From: Gigaspora rosea
Lineage: Eukaryota; Glomeromycota; Glomeromycetes; Diversisporales; Gigasporaceae
Direction: 5' to 3'
Assembly (NCBI GenBank): GCA_003550325.1
Contig: QKWP01000792.1
Span: 112,888-176,887, forward strand
Length of the DNA: 64,000 nt
The position numbers and the translations under genes were made by a program. The notes beneath the pieces were generated by a model. It did no database searches. It saw only the letters and a list, made by a program, of their open reading frames with translations, and was not told where the DNA came from. Positions 34,057-46,671 of this stretch are shown here, in pieces. Every line of letters starts with the position of its first letter. Position 1 is the first letter of the stretch.

Positions 34057-37000
34057 CAGAGAGACCTCTCTAAATGCACTCTTTATAAATGCAGACTCTA
34101 TATAAAATCTTTTTAATGCATAGTACTAACTGGCTCTAGTCTATAATAGTACTAAATACTTTGCTCTCCATAGATGCATAGCTTCTCTAAATGAACAATT
34201 TTAAAATTTTTTACTATAGTTTCAAAGGGGTGCATTTAAAAAAATCTTTTTGTACTCACCTTATTAATGCTTTTAATTTAAGCCTACTGCCCATAAGGCT
34301 GTTAATATTATAACAAATGATTTTAATTCTAAAATCTTATTTGTTTTATTAACTTAACAAGTAAGCTGTCCTTTTTTTCTATTTTTTGGACTATTTTGTT
34401 TTTAAATCTCTTTATTATATCTATATTTATATTCTTTTATATTTCTTTACTTTTTTGTTTTTTACTAGATAATTACTACTTTTTTTAGTCTTGTATATCT
34501 CTATACCTTTTCTTTGGTTTTTTTTATATTTTTAGATTGATTTGGCTAGTTGTTCTGTATTTGGTTTCTATATAGAGGCAGCCAATCCTTTATTACAAAT
34601 ACAATCTTTGCTACAATTAGAAGTGATAGAAACTTTTCTTCTATTTTGAGTCTTTCTATCTAATTTTTAGCATTGTTTTATTTCTATTTTTCAAGTTTTT
34701 GTAAAATTTCTTGTAATTTCTTATTAAATTCTTATATATATTGATTCTTATTTACTATTATTAGCTTTTTTACTATTTTTACTTTAATGGCTCTTGAACT
34801 TTACTTGTTTTTTGAACCTTTTTTTTTGTTATTTGTAGCTTCTTTTTCTTTTCTTTTAAATACTTATTTTTGGTTTGGCTTTTAAAATACAGTCAGATCT
34901 CCCTAAGTGCACTCTCTCTAAGTGCACATCCTTCTTAAGTGCACACTTTAGCCCAGTTTCAAGCTTGGAACTTAATAATAAGTGCACACCCTCCAACCTC
35001 TGCATGTGTATAGATTTTGTGGACCCAAACTTATAAATGTACCTCTATAAATGCACCTATAGATCTATATAAAAATTCAGCAAATTAAAATACTGGATGA
35101 TTATGTGATTAGAATATTTATTTTAAGACTTTTTTGTATAAATAAATAATTCTCCAGATCTTTGAAGTTACAAGCAATTCTGTTTTTCATTCTAATTAGG
35201 CCCAATTAAATTCTAACAGCAGCTAGAGGCAGTTAGAAATTAAAAATCAATAATCATAGAGTTCAATTTTTTGATAAATGAGGTAATCAATAATTGTTCA
35301 ATCAATTTTATTGATAAGTATTTAAGAAAAAAGAGTAATTCAATTTTTAATAATTTTTTCTTTTTTATTTTAACAATAAAACTATGAATAATATAAATAT
35401 TATCTAGTTTTGGCATTTCTGAATACAAGTATTATCAATTATGTACATTGGTTCTTTTTTCCAATTTGCTATACATTTTTTTATATATTTCTAAATTGCA
35501 TATTACTATAAATTAGGGCTCTAAAGTCTGGGTCCAGCTGTACTTGGACTTGATACCAGACTTGAACTATAAATTTTGACAATTTCAAACCTGAACCTGA
35601 ACCAAACTCAAATATAATTATAGGTTTGGTCTGGTTCAAAGTTTGTGAACCTGTTCGGGTTCGGGATTAGCAGTTTAATTCTAAAAAAAAATATAAATTT
35701 TCTTAAGCTATATATATATTACATAGTAATTGGACCTGGGTGGGTGGCATTCCAGATTACCCATTCACCACAGGTCACTTGGGTTGTATTGTTGCAACCC
35801 AGGTAGTGACATTCTAAAATTTGGATTTTTAGACAAAATGGCCAAAAAAGTGAATTTTTTTTCAAAGTTTTTTTTTGTTCATTTCATAAAATATGTACTA
35901 TACCATATAGGTGATTATGCATCAAATGGACTTATGAAATTTTTCTTTTTTATGTAAAATTTTTGCAAGTTTTTTTTTGGTTCATTTGATACTGTGTCTA
36001 CTATGCTGTATTGCTGATTATGCATCAAATAGGTTTATAAATTTTTTGGTTTTTTTTTGTTTATTTTATATAATGTGCACTATACTATATGGCTGATTAT
36101 GTATCAAACAGGCTTATGAAATTTTTGAATTTTTTTTTATATATATGTAGTTTAGACTAATCCTGATCCAGTTGACCTAGCATGACCCATACAGGTCATC
36201 TGATCTGGATTAGAATACTAGATACAGCCTGTATATATAGTTTATAACCAACTCATATGGGTCACCCATATGGATGACCCACAGATGACCTGCGGATTAA
36301 CTATTTGGGTAGGGCATAGTTCAACCTGGGTTACCCACTCACACACGGATGACCCAGGTGATACCTACCTGTGTCAGAACACTATTAGTATATTAATTAT
36401 ACTTATTTTAATTTAATTTTTCAATATAAAATTTTGATAGAATAAATGCACATGATGCGCATTCATGTAAATGATGCTATTCATATGCATGATTGAGGAA
36501 TCATGCACACACATAAAATCTATTTCTAGGTTTTGAACTTTTGAACCAGAATCAAACTTTCGAACTGGACTCAAACTTTCAAACTGAGCTTAAACCAGAC
36601 TCAAACCAAGCCAAAAGTTTGATATTTGGACTCAAAACTGAACTGAGTTGTAAAATAGTTTGAGTTCGAGTCTGGTTTGAAATTGAACCAGACTCAGACT
36701 TGCCTAAAGTCCAGCCTTAGTTCAGGTCTGTCAGACTCTACTATAAATGCATACTCATGCCTGGTCCTAATAGTATGTACTTAGAGAGATCTGACTGTAT
36801 TTTGTATTTGTATAATTTTTTTTTTGTTATAATCTAACTCTAAATTGTTTTATTTTTTTTATAATATACTTTTTTTTTTAATTTTTTTGACTCTATTAGT
36901 ATTTTTTAATTCTGCTTGCTTTTAGCATTTCTTTTCTTTTATAAAATTTACTAATAATATCTCTTTAGAATTTGAGTTTCTATTAACTAGAATAAATACA

Positions 37001-37766
37001 GGCTTTGTTTTAACTCATTTTAATTGCTAAAATAACAAAACTTTTACTATATTTCTAAATAATTCTTAATTAACAATATTAGTATGTAGTATTTTTCTAC
37101 TAAAGTCTCTTCTCTGCAATTTTCTAGTAAAATTCTTGTAAGTTTTCTACTTATAAGTAATATCTATAAATATGTTTTTACTTCTTTTGTTCTTTAGTAT
37201 AATACTAATAATTACTTTTTTAAAACCTATTATTGATCTATATACTTTGCCAAATTGTCTTATTAATATCTTGATATATAAATTGTTAAATTGAGAAGTA
37301 TGTTCTATAGAGTATACATTCTATTGAATTTAGTCTCCTTTATCAATATATATTGGGCTGGGTTGATTTTTTTTACTTTTGCTCCTAGGGTCTTCTGCTA
37401 GTTATTTTGTTTTTTTTTAGGTCTTCTGCTAGTTAATTTGTTTTTTTTATTACTTTCTTTTTTTTTTGTAAGTATTTTCTATTTATTATATACTTTAGTT
37501 ACTTGTATCATACTCTGTTAACTGAAAGGTTTCTGTTTTGCTTGCTTTTTCTTTCTTTTTATTATTCTTTACACTTATATTTAGGTTTTCTTCTTTGATT
37601 TTTTTTAATTACTTCTCTAAGTTTTTTAGATAATTTTTTATAATTGTCTAATAATATAGTTGGATCTTTCTAAAGCAACTTTTCTAAATGCATATATATA
37701 TATATAAAACCTCTTTAAATATATGTCTTTTTTGGGCAATGGCATGCATTTAAAAAGGTCTAACTG
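34057..37766. mobile_element. pogo-like Tc1/mariner element, 3.7 kb, decayed
   Basis: The left end CAGAGAGACCTCTCTAAATG and the inverted right end CAGTTAGACCTTTTTAAATG are flanked by TA (34055-34056, 37767-37768). The size suits a once-autonomous element, but no transposase frame survives. The interior is interrupted by the element at 34890-36797. Confidence 0.6.
34890..36797. mobile_element. pogo-like Tc1/mariner element, 1.9 kb, nested
   Basis: The ends CAGTCAGATCTCCCTAAGTG and CAGTCAGATCTCTCTAAGTA (inverted) are flanked by TA (34888-34889, 36798-36799). Inside, 35515-35680 and 36520-36745 are quasi-repetitive GGTTCGGGTTCGGG and ACTCAAACTTTC tracts. At 35728-36375 a GGGT-rich stretch has inverted blocks (CCTGGGTGGGTGG and AACCCAGGTTG). 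No transposase seen; the frames at 35240-35428 and 35730-35957 are low complexity. Confidence 0.7.
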
Positions 37767-40030
37767 TACATATTTTATTTGCTAATATTGTTTGAATACC
37801 TTTGCAATCTCTGTATTGATAACCTTTAGTCTTGTATAATTGGTTCTTGAATACTCTATTAATTTTCAAATTCCAAGCCTTAAGACTTGGCAACTTCTTT
37901 TTAAAATTTTTATTTTTTAGTTTGGAACTTGATTGAAATTCATTAATATTGCTATGTACTCAAGTTGTTTTGCTATGCTATACCAATCTTACTTTATAAC
38001 AAAAAGCAAACAAATATCAATTAATTACTTATTTGTTTGTTGTTGGCTTGTTTGTTTGTTTACTATTAATTTGTAATACCTGTTTGTTTATGTATTCTGA
38101 AATTATCTGTAGTATAGAGTTTTAGCAATTTTTTGTAAAAAGTAGTTTTTTTTATTACTTGTTTTGGTTATAATAAATTATAACCAATTTTGTTTCTTTT
38201 TTCTTTACTTAGTATGTTTTTGTACACTTTTCTAATATGTTAATAGCTCTATTAGCTAATTTTGTCTATTTTTTATTTGCTTTAATTTTGTAATTAAGGA
38301 TTAGCAAAAAGAGTTTTTTGATAATTTTGTATAAAATAATTTGTATATAATAATTGATTTTAATCTATATATTTATTTGTATAGTTATTTTATATTTATT
38401 ATAAATATTATTAAATACTATAATAGCCAAGAATATCATGCATAATTATATCATAGTACATTACAATTATATATGATATTGAAGGCTGATCTATAATATT
38501 TAGTAAAATTAACAATAAATATATAAATTAATTGAATTATTCTTATAGATTCTAAACTCATATTTTTTTACTATTATTTTTATAGCCTTTTTTACAATAA
38601 ATCAACCTTTTTTATTAAGTAATGTAAAATTTATTTTTTCTTTTATTTTTTTAAAACTGCAAAATAAATATTAAAAATTAATTAATAAAGTACTACTATT
38701 TTAGCTATATCTAATAATAGTTTGATCAATACTAATATATCTAAAAATATTTTAGATAATGCACAAAAAAAAGCTACATATTATTATGAAAAGACTAAAA
38801 ATAAAAATATAGAAAGATTTACAAAAAAAACCAAATTTTAAAGATTGAAAAATTTTGAGCTAGTTCTGGATATTTGAATTCTTTAATAGGATTAAAAGAT
38901 TTAAAAAAAACAAAGAAGAAATTGTTGAATATATTTTAGGTATAAAAAAAAATAATAGCAAACAAAAAAGTAAAATTTGTTAAACAAATAGTAGATATAA
39001 TAAGCCAATTTTTTCTTTGTAATTTATCTATTCAAGTTAATTGTATAATTGATATTTATTTCTGAATTTGTATACTGTTTTAACAAAAAATATATAATCT
39101 TCAAGAAAAGAATTTGTGAGATAAAGAGATCCACTACATTAAATTCTCAACAAATTAAAACCATTTACAATATCCAACAATAAGCTTTAGTAATCTAACA
39201 AATCTATTATATAGTATTTTTATATATTTATTAATCCTTTTTGCAATACACAGTGGTGAACACTATCAACTCAAAGTTGATCAATTAAAAAATTAAAAAG
39301 CATAATGGCTTACAGTTTTTTATTATACTTCAAAAAAATAACAATATGGACTTCAAAAAGGTCAAACACAAGTTATTTCAATTCCTTTGAATACTGTTGG
39401 ACCATATAATAATATAAAGTTCTATTTATCCAAACAATCTCCTGAGCTGATTCAGATTTTTATTTGCAACCAAATGTAGACAGGATGAAATCAGATATTT
39501 GGGATAAGATGGATCATGTAAGAAAAAACAAATTAATGAATTTTATGCATGAAATTGAATGTATAATTCATGTTGATATCTCTATGGAATTGCTTACAAA
39601 CTATTCTGATAGAAAAACTGTTGCTTAGTGTTTACAAGATTTCTCAACAGACAATTATAGTGATTGTTAAATTAGAATTTCAAAGCTTCATGTATTTTCT
39701 TATTAAATTTGCAAAACAATAACAAATAAAGATTAGAATAAAAATGATGCATTAATTTATAAAATTAAAATTGTATAATAATGCAATTTTTGTGTATAGA
39801 TCATTTTCAATTATTGGAATATTATATATATTTAATGTTAAATATTATGTAATGGCCAACAATATTGAAAAAATTAAATATTAATGATATCAGCTATGAA
39901 AATATCGGTCATGAAGATACTAACAAATAATGTCAATAAGCATTGTGACGTAAGCCGTAAAGATAACAGTAAAAAAAAAAAAAAAATCATGAACGAACAA
40001 TTAGGAGCCGTAGAATAAAATTTAACAATT
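37767..40030. other. AT-rich region with faint decayed coding traces
   Basis: Around 39365-39630 on the plus strand two neighbouring frames read IPLNTVGPYNNIKFYLSKQ and, shifted, DRMKSDIWDKMDHVRKNK with MHEIECIIHVDISMELL. This suggests an old protein-coding element with frameshifts. The family is not recognised. The remainder (37800-39300) is low-complexity A/T. Confidence 0.3.
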
Positions 40031-40032
40031 AC

Positions 40033-40153
40033 TTTAGGGAACTGCTATTCGCACCATGACATGGATTTATATAGTTCGCACCATGGTATACAATGGTGTG
40101 TAGATAATGATTAGGTGTACAAAAATCCATGGTGCGAATAGAAGTTCCATAAA
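40033..40153. mobile_element. Palindromic MITE, about 120 bp
   Basis: TTTAGGGAACTGCTATTCGC then ACCATG is mirrored by CATGGTGCGAATAGAAGTTC and CATAAA. It lies 390 bp downstream of the gene at 40547-41062. Confidence 0.7.
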
Positions 40154-40546
40154 TAAAAACCTGATTTTTATATTAAAACCCGCGGCAACAACCGAATCTA
40201 ATTATCAGAAAATTGTCGTACACATAAAAAATAAAAAATTGCAATTCATCAAAAGTTAAATTCACTACGATGAAAACTTAAATTTTCTCTTACAATTTTC
40301 ACACTGTAGAATTTATAAATTCTTTTGTTTATCGATATAACATATAATGCGATTTTTATTTTTTGCCAATATATGATAGTATAAATTTATAAGAAGGATA
40401 ATAAAAATATAAATATATAATAAATATTCATTAAAATTTGATTTGGAATAATAGAGATTAAGAAAATACGCTAGATTTATAATAATACAGTAATATTGAA
40501 ATTCAAAATAAATATAACAGATCTATATATCATGAATGAGATTTTC

Positions 40547-41062
40547 TTATAACACAGTAGCTCGATTAAAATATTCATAATGATAATCAACTTTTAATAC
40601 ACCGACTTTGCCATCTTCTAAATTTTCAATGAGATCTTCGAAATCGTCAGAGACACTATATAAAATATATGTCCTTTCCTGATTACATTGACTTTCACTT
40701 TTTCTAAAATTCCTTTCAACCGATACTCTACGTTGAGAGATTCCTCCATTCTTAGATACAAAACAATTTTTATCATCATTCAATTTATTCTTATCTTTAG
40801 TTATCTCATTAGGACTGCCATAAAACGTTAATGTACGATAATCGAATTCCATTGCTGGAACAAAGGTGAAAACAACCTTACTTAAACGGCAGTGGCTCTT
40901 CTTTTGTTCTATTGCTTGTTTAAAAGTATTATCATCTATATCCCTAATTGGATAACTATAGTTAAAACCTTGCGCATCGGCAGTAATATTAACATCTTCA
41001 GTATATATATATGAGAACCAATCTTTAGCATATTTTTTTGTTTTCTCCCTGTTATCTGACAT
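40547..41062 (-). CDS. Hypothetical protein, 171 aa
   Basis: A single open frame starts MSDNREKTKKYAKDWFSYIY and ends at TAA (40547). An in-frame ATG exists upstream, but the 68 residues it would add are AT-rich translation, so the internal Met is preferred. The body is charged and non-repetitive (HCRLSKVVFTFVPAMEFDYR, EDLIENLEDGKVGVLKVDYH). No signal peptide, membrane segment or zinc-binding pattern is seen. I do not recognise a family. Codon variety and a spacer of balanced composition support a real gene. A roughly 26-bp direct repeat (TTAATAAAAATTTGATAAAT) sits just upstream at 41080-41135. It is transcribed away from 44225-45135. Confidence 0.55.
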   Translation of the reverse strand: MSDNREKTKKYAKDWFSYIYTEDVNITADAQGFNYSYPIRDIDDNTFKQAIEQKKSHCRLSKVVFTFVPAMEFDYRTLTFYGSPNEITKDKNKLNDDKNCFVSKNGGISQRRVSVERNFRKSESQCNQERTYILYSVSDDFEDLIENLEDGKVGVLKVDYHYEYFNRATVL

Positions 41063-44000
41063 CCTATACGAAAAAAAAATATTAATAAAAATTTGATAAA
41101 TAATTTTTATTAATAAAAATTTGATAAATAATTTATCAGAAATACTGTTGTAATGTACCCGAAAATTTAAATTTATTGTGTATTTATTTCTTATAATTAT
41201 TTTTTTTATATGTAGAGTTAGAAGGAAAAAAGTATATTTTTTTTTTAGAATTAGGTACGCATGCACATACGTACAGCAAGCACGTACGTAAGTACGTATT
41301 TATACATATATTTTTTTTATATATTCAAATCTTATTTCGGAAAAACTTGATATGAGTATTACCAATCGGAAATGCATTGGGTCAGAAGATATGAATAGGC
41401 TAACGCTGACACGGAATTTATTAGTCCGACAAAGTAAATAAAAAAAAAAATACAAGAAAAAGTAATCTTAATCTACTTTATAGCGTTAATTAAAAATGGC
41501 GGGAAGACTATTTTAGAGGTAGGGCATTCAAATATTTGGAGTTTATCCGTAACGTATTTATTCGTTAATCACTGCGACAAAATATACTTATATAAAAATA
41601 ATAAATAATTAGAATTGGAAACAATGACAAACTTTGGTGTAACGAGAAAAATGGAAAAACCCCAAAAAAAGGAAATTTTAAATTTAGGACTATGACGTTA
41701 GAGTTTTAACGCTCGTTACTGTATGTGTAAAATTTCAGTCATTCCTAATTATTGTATCAAAGTCGGAATTTTCTGGTAATTTTCGTGTTTCTGATAATTA
41801 GCTATTTCCTTTTTGGAGATTTGTATCATTTGGGAAAAAGGAAATATCTTTAGCCTATCGTGAGAGAAAGTAAGATCTAATTTACAGACTGAATCTATTT
41901 TGACTTCTTAAAAAGTCTCGTAAAATACAGACTCACTATAAAATTCTGGACCAAAATACTGCGTATAATTGAAATTTTATTTGCTTCTATTCTCATAAAT
42001 TTTAATTTTCCGGGATCATATCATTACATTTTTAGTATAGTAATATGTATCACAATATTGCAACAAAAGATCTTGATTTTTATGCTTAATATAAATCACT
42101 CATATTACATCATGAATTGAGATATTCATTATCTGTATTGCATAATAAACGAGATGGGCACTGACTGCACGGAGTTGATATAATCTTCATAATTGGAATG
42201 ACTATCAACAGGTATGATTTTTATATTTTATATATTTGATATAGTACAGGACAGTAAAACGCATCCACTTTTATTAATAAAAATTTTAAATCATTAAAAC
42301 CTTTTAAAACAAGTTAAATTAAAAAAAACCCTCGACAAATTGATAGATTTTTAGTTAAATTATTATTATTATTTTGTTTTTTTAAGAAGTTATTAAGAGT
42401 TGTGTATAATAATTTAAAAAATTGACGTTTAATAATAATAATAATAATAATAATAAAGATATGTTTAATTAACCAATCAGTTTTAATACCAAAAATTAGC
42501 TAATCAGAAATGATTATGTCAACATCAAAAATTGGCGCTTTACATGTACTAAATTGATTGTCTCATTAATATATTTGAATTGCAGGCTGCGCATTTAATG
42601 CTCATTAAATCCGTTTGATATTCGTAATCTACTAACAATTTTCCTATCCGTAAAAAAAGTGAGAAAATTAAATATGAAATTTGTTCTCTATCGAATAAGT
42701 AAAAAGTATCTAATACAGTCAGGACTTGAGTTTGTGATTGTAATATCACAACAATAATAAATAATATTTGTATTCAAAATTTATTTATTAAAATCTTCGA
42801 TTGAACAATTGCGTAGCCTAATACCGTAATCTCAATGTAATTATATATTATTTTTTATACTATCGTTATAGAATAAAATAAATAAACAAATTTATTACAT
42901 AATTATATATCAGATATATACTTTTTATAATGACATCTCAATGAACATTCGAAATTCTTTTACGGAGTTCAGAATGATTTGACGTATATCAAACTCTAAA
43001 ATTTTCTATATCGACAACTTAAATAGTAAGCGAATGAACATCCGAATGTCGTATTAAACCGGTATTATACCGCAGTCGGATAATCTTATCCGTCAATGTA
43101 ACGATAACCCTTATTGTTTAATAATCAGGAGAATCTTATCCGAATATTACATTGTCACTGCGCAGGCTGCATAACCTTCCCATGAAATTTCACAAAGTGC
43201 CCATATTTCAGAATATTCTTTATATGTCAATATTACTACGTACTGTACGTATGTACGTACTTGAATGATTAATTTATTTTCGCAAGATGTATGCTAATTA
43301 TCTATTAATTTGTGATTTATTAATGCAAGATTTCTTCTACATTTGCATACTGTACAGATTTTGTCTTTGTGCCAACTGTAACTACTGAAACAATGTTGTA
43401 CGTTGAATGTACAATGTAGCTCTAGTTATTACTTAAAAGTTTTGTGGATTGAATATTTTAACTTATTTAGTAAGTCGAGATTCAAATAGTAACGATAGTA
43501 TTTTTCTTATGCTAATTAATAATGAGACCGGAATTCCTTTTTTGTTATTAAAATAATTGTTAAAATATATACCATTGTTTTTACGTTTGCATTTTAATTT
43601 GTATTAATGCAAAACATCAGAAACATCAGCATTATCACGCTAGTTTCATGTCAATATGCACGCCACTTCATAAAATGGGCTTTGACAATCGTAATGCAGA
43701 TTTAGTTTAATTAACTATACTTTATTTTACCTCGCATTAAAATTATTATTACTTTTTACCCATAGACTACACGTATTCTCATGATTATAATGAATTTTTA
43801 TCAGTTATTTATAAGCTTAAGTTATTGATTTACATTAATAAATTTCTACATTATTCAATTACGTCTGTATGTACGTAAATACGAGTACGTACATACGTAT
43901 ACGTACGTGTGTAAGTACGTGTAAGTACGTACGTAAGAACATACATACGTACAGATGCTAATTCTAGCATAGTGATGTGTGCCCTAGTTTGGCCGACAAT

Positions 44001-44224
44001 GTAATGTATATATTTTATTATTTACGTACGTACTTAAATAACATTGTTTTCATCAAAAAATGTTTACGTTTAAAAAAAAAAAAAAAATTATTTTGAATAT
44101 ATAAATAAATCAAATACCTCATTTCGAAGAACACAACTTTATTCATACTATAAATCTCTTTGATTATTTTACAAATATTTTATTAAAGTTAATTTACAAT
44201 TTTAATATAAAAGAAATTATCATA
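41063..44224. other. Spacer between two divergent genes, with TACG microsatellites
   Basis: About 3.2 kb without a convincing gene. ACGTACGTA-type tracts occur at 41268-41300, 43232-43262, 43860-43945 and 44022-44036, and an (AAT)n run at 42430-42456. The region is less AT-skewed than the transposon-rich flanks and almost free of inverted-repeat elements. The promoters of both flanking genes should lie here. The frame at 42549-42749 is not supported. Confidence 0.5.
43860..43945. repeat. TACG/GTAC microsatellite
   Basis: GTACGTACATACGTATACGT and GTAAGTACGTACGTAAG variants run for about 85 bp. Related short tracts lie at 41270, 43240, 44025 and 46755; none was noticed elsewhere in the window. 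Confidence 0.75.
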
Positions 44225-45135
44225 ATGCCTTGTTATGCGGACACTATTGTAAGAATTAAACATGTTCGACGAAATAAAAAAGATGATCCAAGAACTTTCT
44301 CTATATGGGCTGTTAGAACGTACCCAGTAGAATATGAAACTTATGAAATGGAAATGAATCTACCTATGCCAATTAATCCTGATGATCGTGACCCTGATTC
44401 ACAAGCAATTTTTTTACGAGATGAATATTACTCTGTTGGTGGAAAAGTTATACCTGGAAGCTATGGAGGGTCCAGAAGATTAAAAGTACTTACATAAAAT
44501 TTGAATGTTTTTTAAAACTAATCTATTTTAAATTATATAAAATTAATATATTAAAAAAATTATTAATAATTTAGATGATTGTTGCCACCTCAACTCATGT
44601 AACACTCGCTGAAAGTACTTCTGATTCAAATAGATGCCCTTTAAAGGTTTCTTTAGTAGGAATTCCACAAGCAATGCCAATTGAAATTAAAAATACTGAA
44701 AGTTCTGTCATTGAAATGCTTATATCTGATTACATCACTCAACCTTACAATTATATAATCAAAGTAGTTTTTCCTCACATTAATTCTCAATTTAAGCATT
44801 TTAAAACTTCTATTCGTCCACATGAATCTATCCTTTTCGTAATTGGACAATTAGAAATCATAGATAATGAATTTTATGTTTACACTAGAGAAATTAATTA
44901 TATTGATACTCATCTTAGCACAAAAAAAAAGGATAATGAAATAAATAATAACGAAATTACTTTACTTTCAACAAATACTACTCGATCAAAACTTTTATAT
45001 ATTCATCAAAATGTTGCTAAAAATTCTGGTGATACTTCCGATTTTCATACTTCAAATACGACAGCTTCTGAATATTTTGAAAGTATGTATCAAGATGATT
45101 TATCAAAACTTATTGAATATTGTGAAGAAATTTAA
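44225..45135 (+). CDS. Two-exon gene of a Glomeromycotina multicopy family, function unknown (273 aa)
   Basis: Exon 1 is 44225-44485 (87 codons), exon 2 is 44575-45135. The 89-nt intron starts GTACTTAC and ends TAATTTAG; joining them keeps frame (RRLK then MIVATSTHVTL). Without splicing, exon 1 would stop ten bases later at 44497. The N-terminal part (TIVRIKHVRRNKKDDPRTFS, MNLPMPINPDDRDP, DEYYSVGGKVIPGSYGG) and middle (CPLKVSLVGIPQAMP; RPHESILFVIGQLEIIDNEF) resemble, from memory, uncharacterised proteins present in many copies in Rhizophagus. The short strands with a GQLEI-YVYTREINY core suggest an OB-like fold as in single-strand DNA-binding proteins. That is an inference from pattern only. 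The tail after residue 200 is N/T/S-rich and probably disordered. No signal peptide. Confidence 0.7.
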
Positions 45136-46471
45136 AAAAATTTGTTGAATTTTGAATAATTAAACTCTATGATTTTATATTGATAACTTCAAAGGTATAT
45201 AAAATTTTTTTTTTTTTTATAAATTTGATCAAAAAATTTTTTGAAAAATTAATAGATTTCTAAACATTTAATTGATAGTTACGTGCAATTTTAATCTTTA
45301 ACTGTAGATATTGCAATAATGAATGGATACACATATGCTTTTAATATATATTCTTTTTTATAAAAATTTTTTTTTATTCTTTAAAATATTGCAATTTTCA
45401 TTTTCTGTTTTATATTTTATTCATTTATTATATATATATTATACATTTCTTTATATGTTATAGATTAAAACCTGTATAAGGCCAATATAACTGATTTGCA
45501 TAGTAATATATATATATTGACAGTCACTTAAAAAAAATTTATTGAAAATATACAGATGTTCAATGATATTCGTCCACAAAATCTACGTAGAACTTGGTTG
45601 AATGTCATAGTTGGCTATGCTTTCTAAATATGTAAACACGATTAATTTTTGAAGATTTAATTCAGGGCGACTATCCAAATTAATACCTTGTAAACAAAAT
45701 GTGCCATGTTTTTGATTGTGCCACATTTGTATTTTCTTTATTTATTCTTTATTCTCTAGCAAATAACTATACCTTCATCATGGGACCTAAGCATATTATC
45801 TAGCAAATAATCCGTAGTTACGCCACAGGAGCTAAACATAATTCCTAGTAAATAACCTGTAACCTCTCAATCAAAAAGCCAGTCCTTACACTTTACAATA
45901 TTCGCAGGAAATTTTGTTTGTACATAATTATCCAATAATTTAAATAAAAAAAGAATTACATTTTTACTTGTACAGCGAAATAATGCCCAGGGGTGTAATT
46001 TCTAACTTTGACCTAAATTAAACCCTAATTCGGACCATAATTCGAAATAACGCTCATGTGCGTTATTTCGTGGTTATACGATATGTTAATTACAAGAAGA
46101 GTGTCAAATCAACACAGTATACATGATTTAATCCTGATGTATTCTACCTTACCTCTAGTATTACCACAGATCAATGAGACATGTAAGCCAAAGAACTTGC
46201 AAATGTTTAACTTTGAAGATTCTCATGCAGAAATCAAATACATTCCTATAAATTATAAAAATGAAAAAAGTAGGAAACATATTACAATATGCTATTATTA
46301 CATTTAACATTTATTATTATAATATGCTAATCTTAAATTATATTATTATAAAGTAAAAATTATATATCCGAATTAGACCAATTTGAAATGATTGCAAGAT
46401 ATGAAAAAAAAAACTACTGTTTAACTTCTGGTCAAAAATCAATAACCTGTCAAATCTAACAAAAAACTAAT
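45136..46471. other. Intergenic DNA, hairpin at 46040-46068
   Basis: No gene is accepted. The frame at 46056-46307 has no recognisable motif. CGAAATAACGC with GCGTTATTTCG forms a strong hairpin around CATGTG. TAGCAAATAA and TAGTAAATAA repeats with CTAAGCATA or CTAAACATA occur near 45755-45865. Confidence 0.45.
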
Positions 46472-46671
46472 CGGGTGGATCATACTTTTTTTCGACACCT
46501 ATTTTGCCGATAGCCCATTTAACCGACATCACATAGGGTTAGGTTGACATTTTATTAGTTGAAACTATACAGTATATTAATAATAGTAAATTGTTATCCG
46601 CATGATGTCGGTTAAATGAGGTTGTTGGTAAAATAGGTGTCGGTAAAATAGGATGAATCCCGTTGTAAAGG
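46472..46671. mobile_element. MITE with CGACACCTATTTTGCCGA ends, about 200 bp
   Basis: CGGGTGGATCATACTTTTTT then CGACACCTATTTTGCCGA and CATTTAACCGACATCA is mirrored by TGATGTCGGTTAAATGAGG, GTAAAATAGGTGTCGG and TAAAATAGGATGAATCCCG. The arms are about 60 bp. Confidence 0.7.

Noticed and set aside
44653-44850. 65-aa minus-strand frame
   Set aside because: Antisense shadow of exon 2 of the 44225 gene.
46056-46307. 83-aa frame
   Set aside because: It begins inside a hairpin and shows no motif or protein-like codon use. It could be real but is unsupported.
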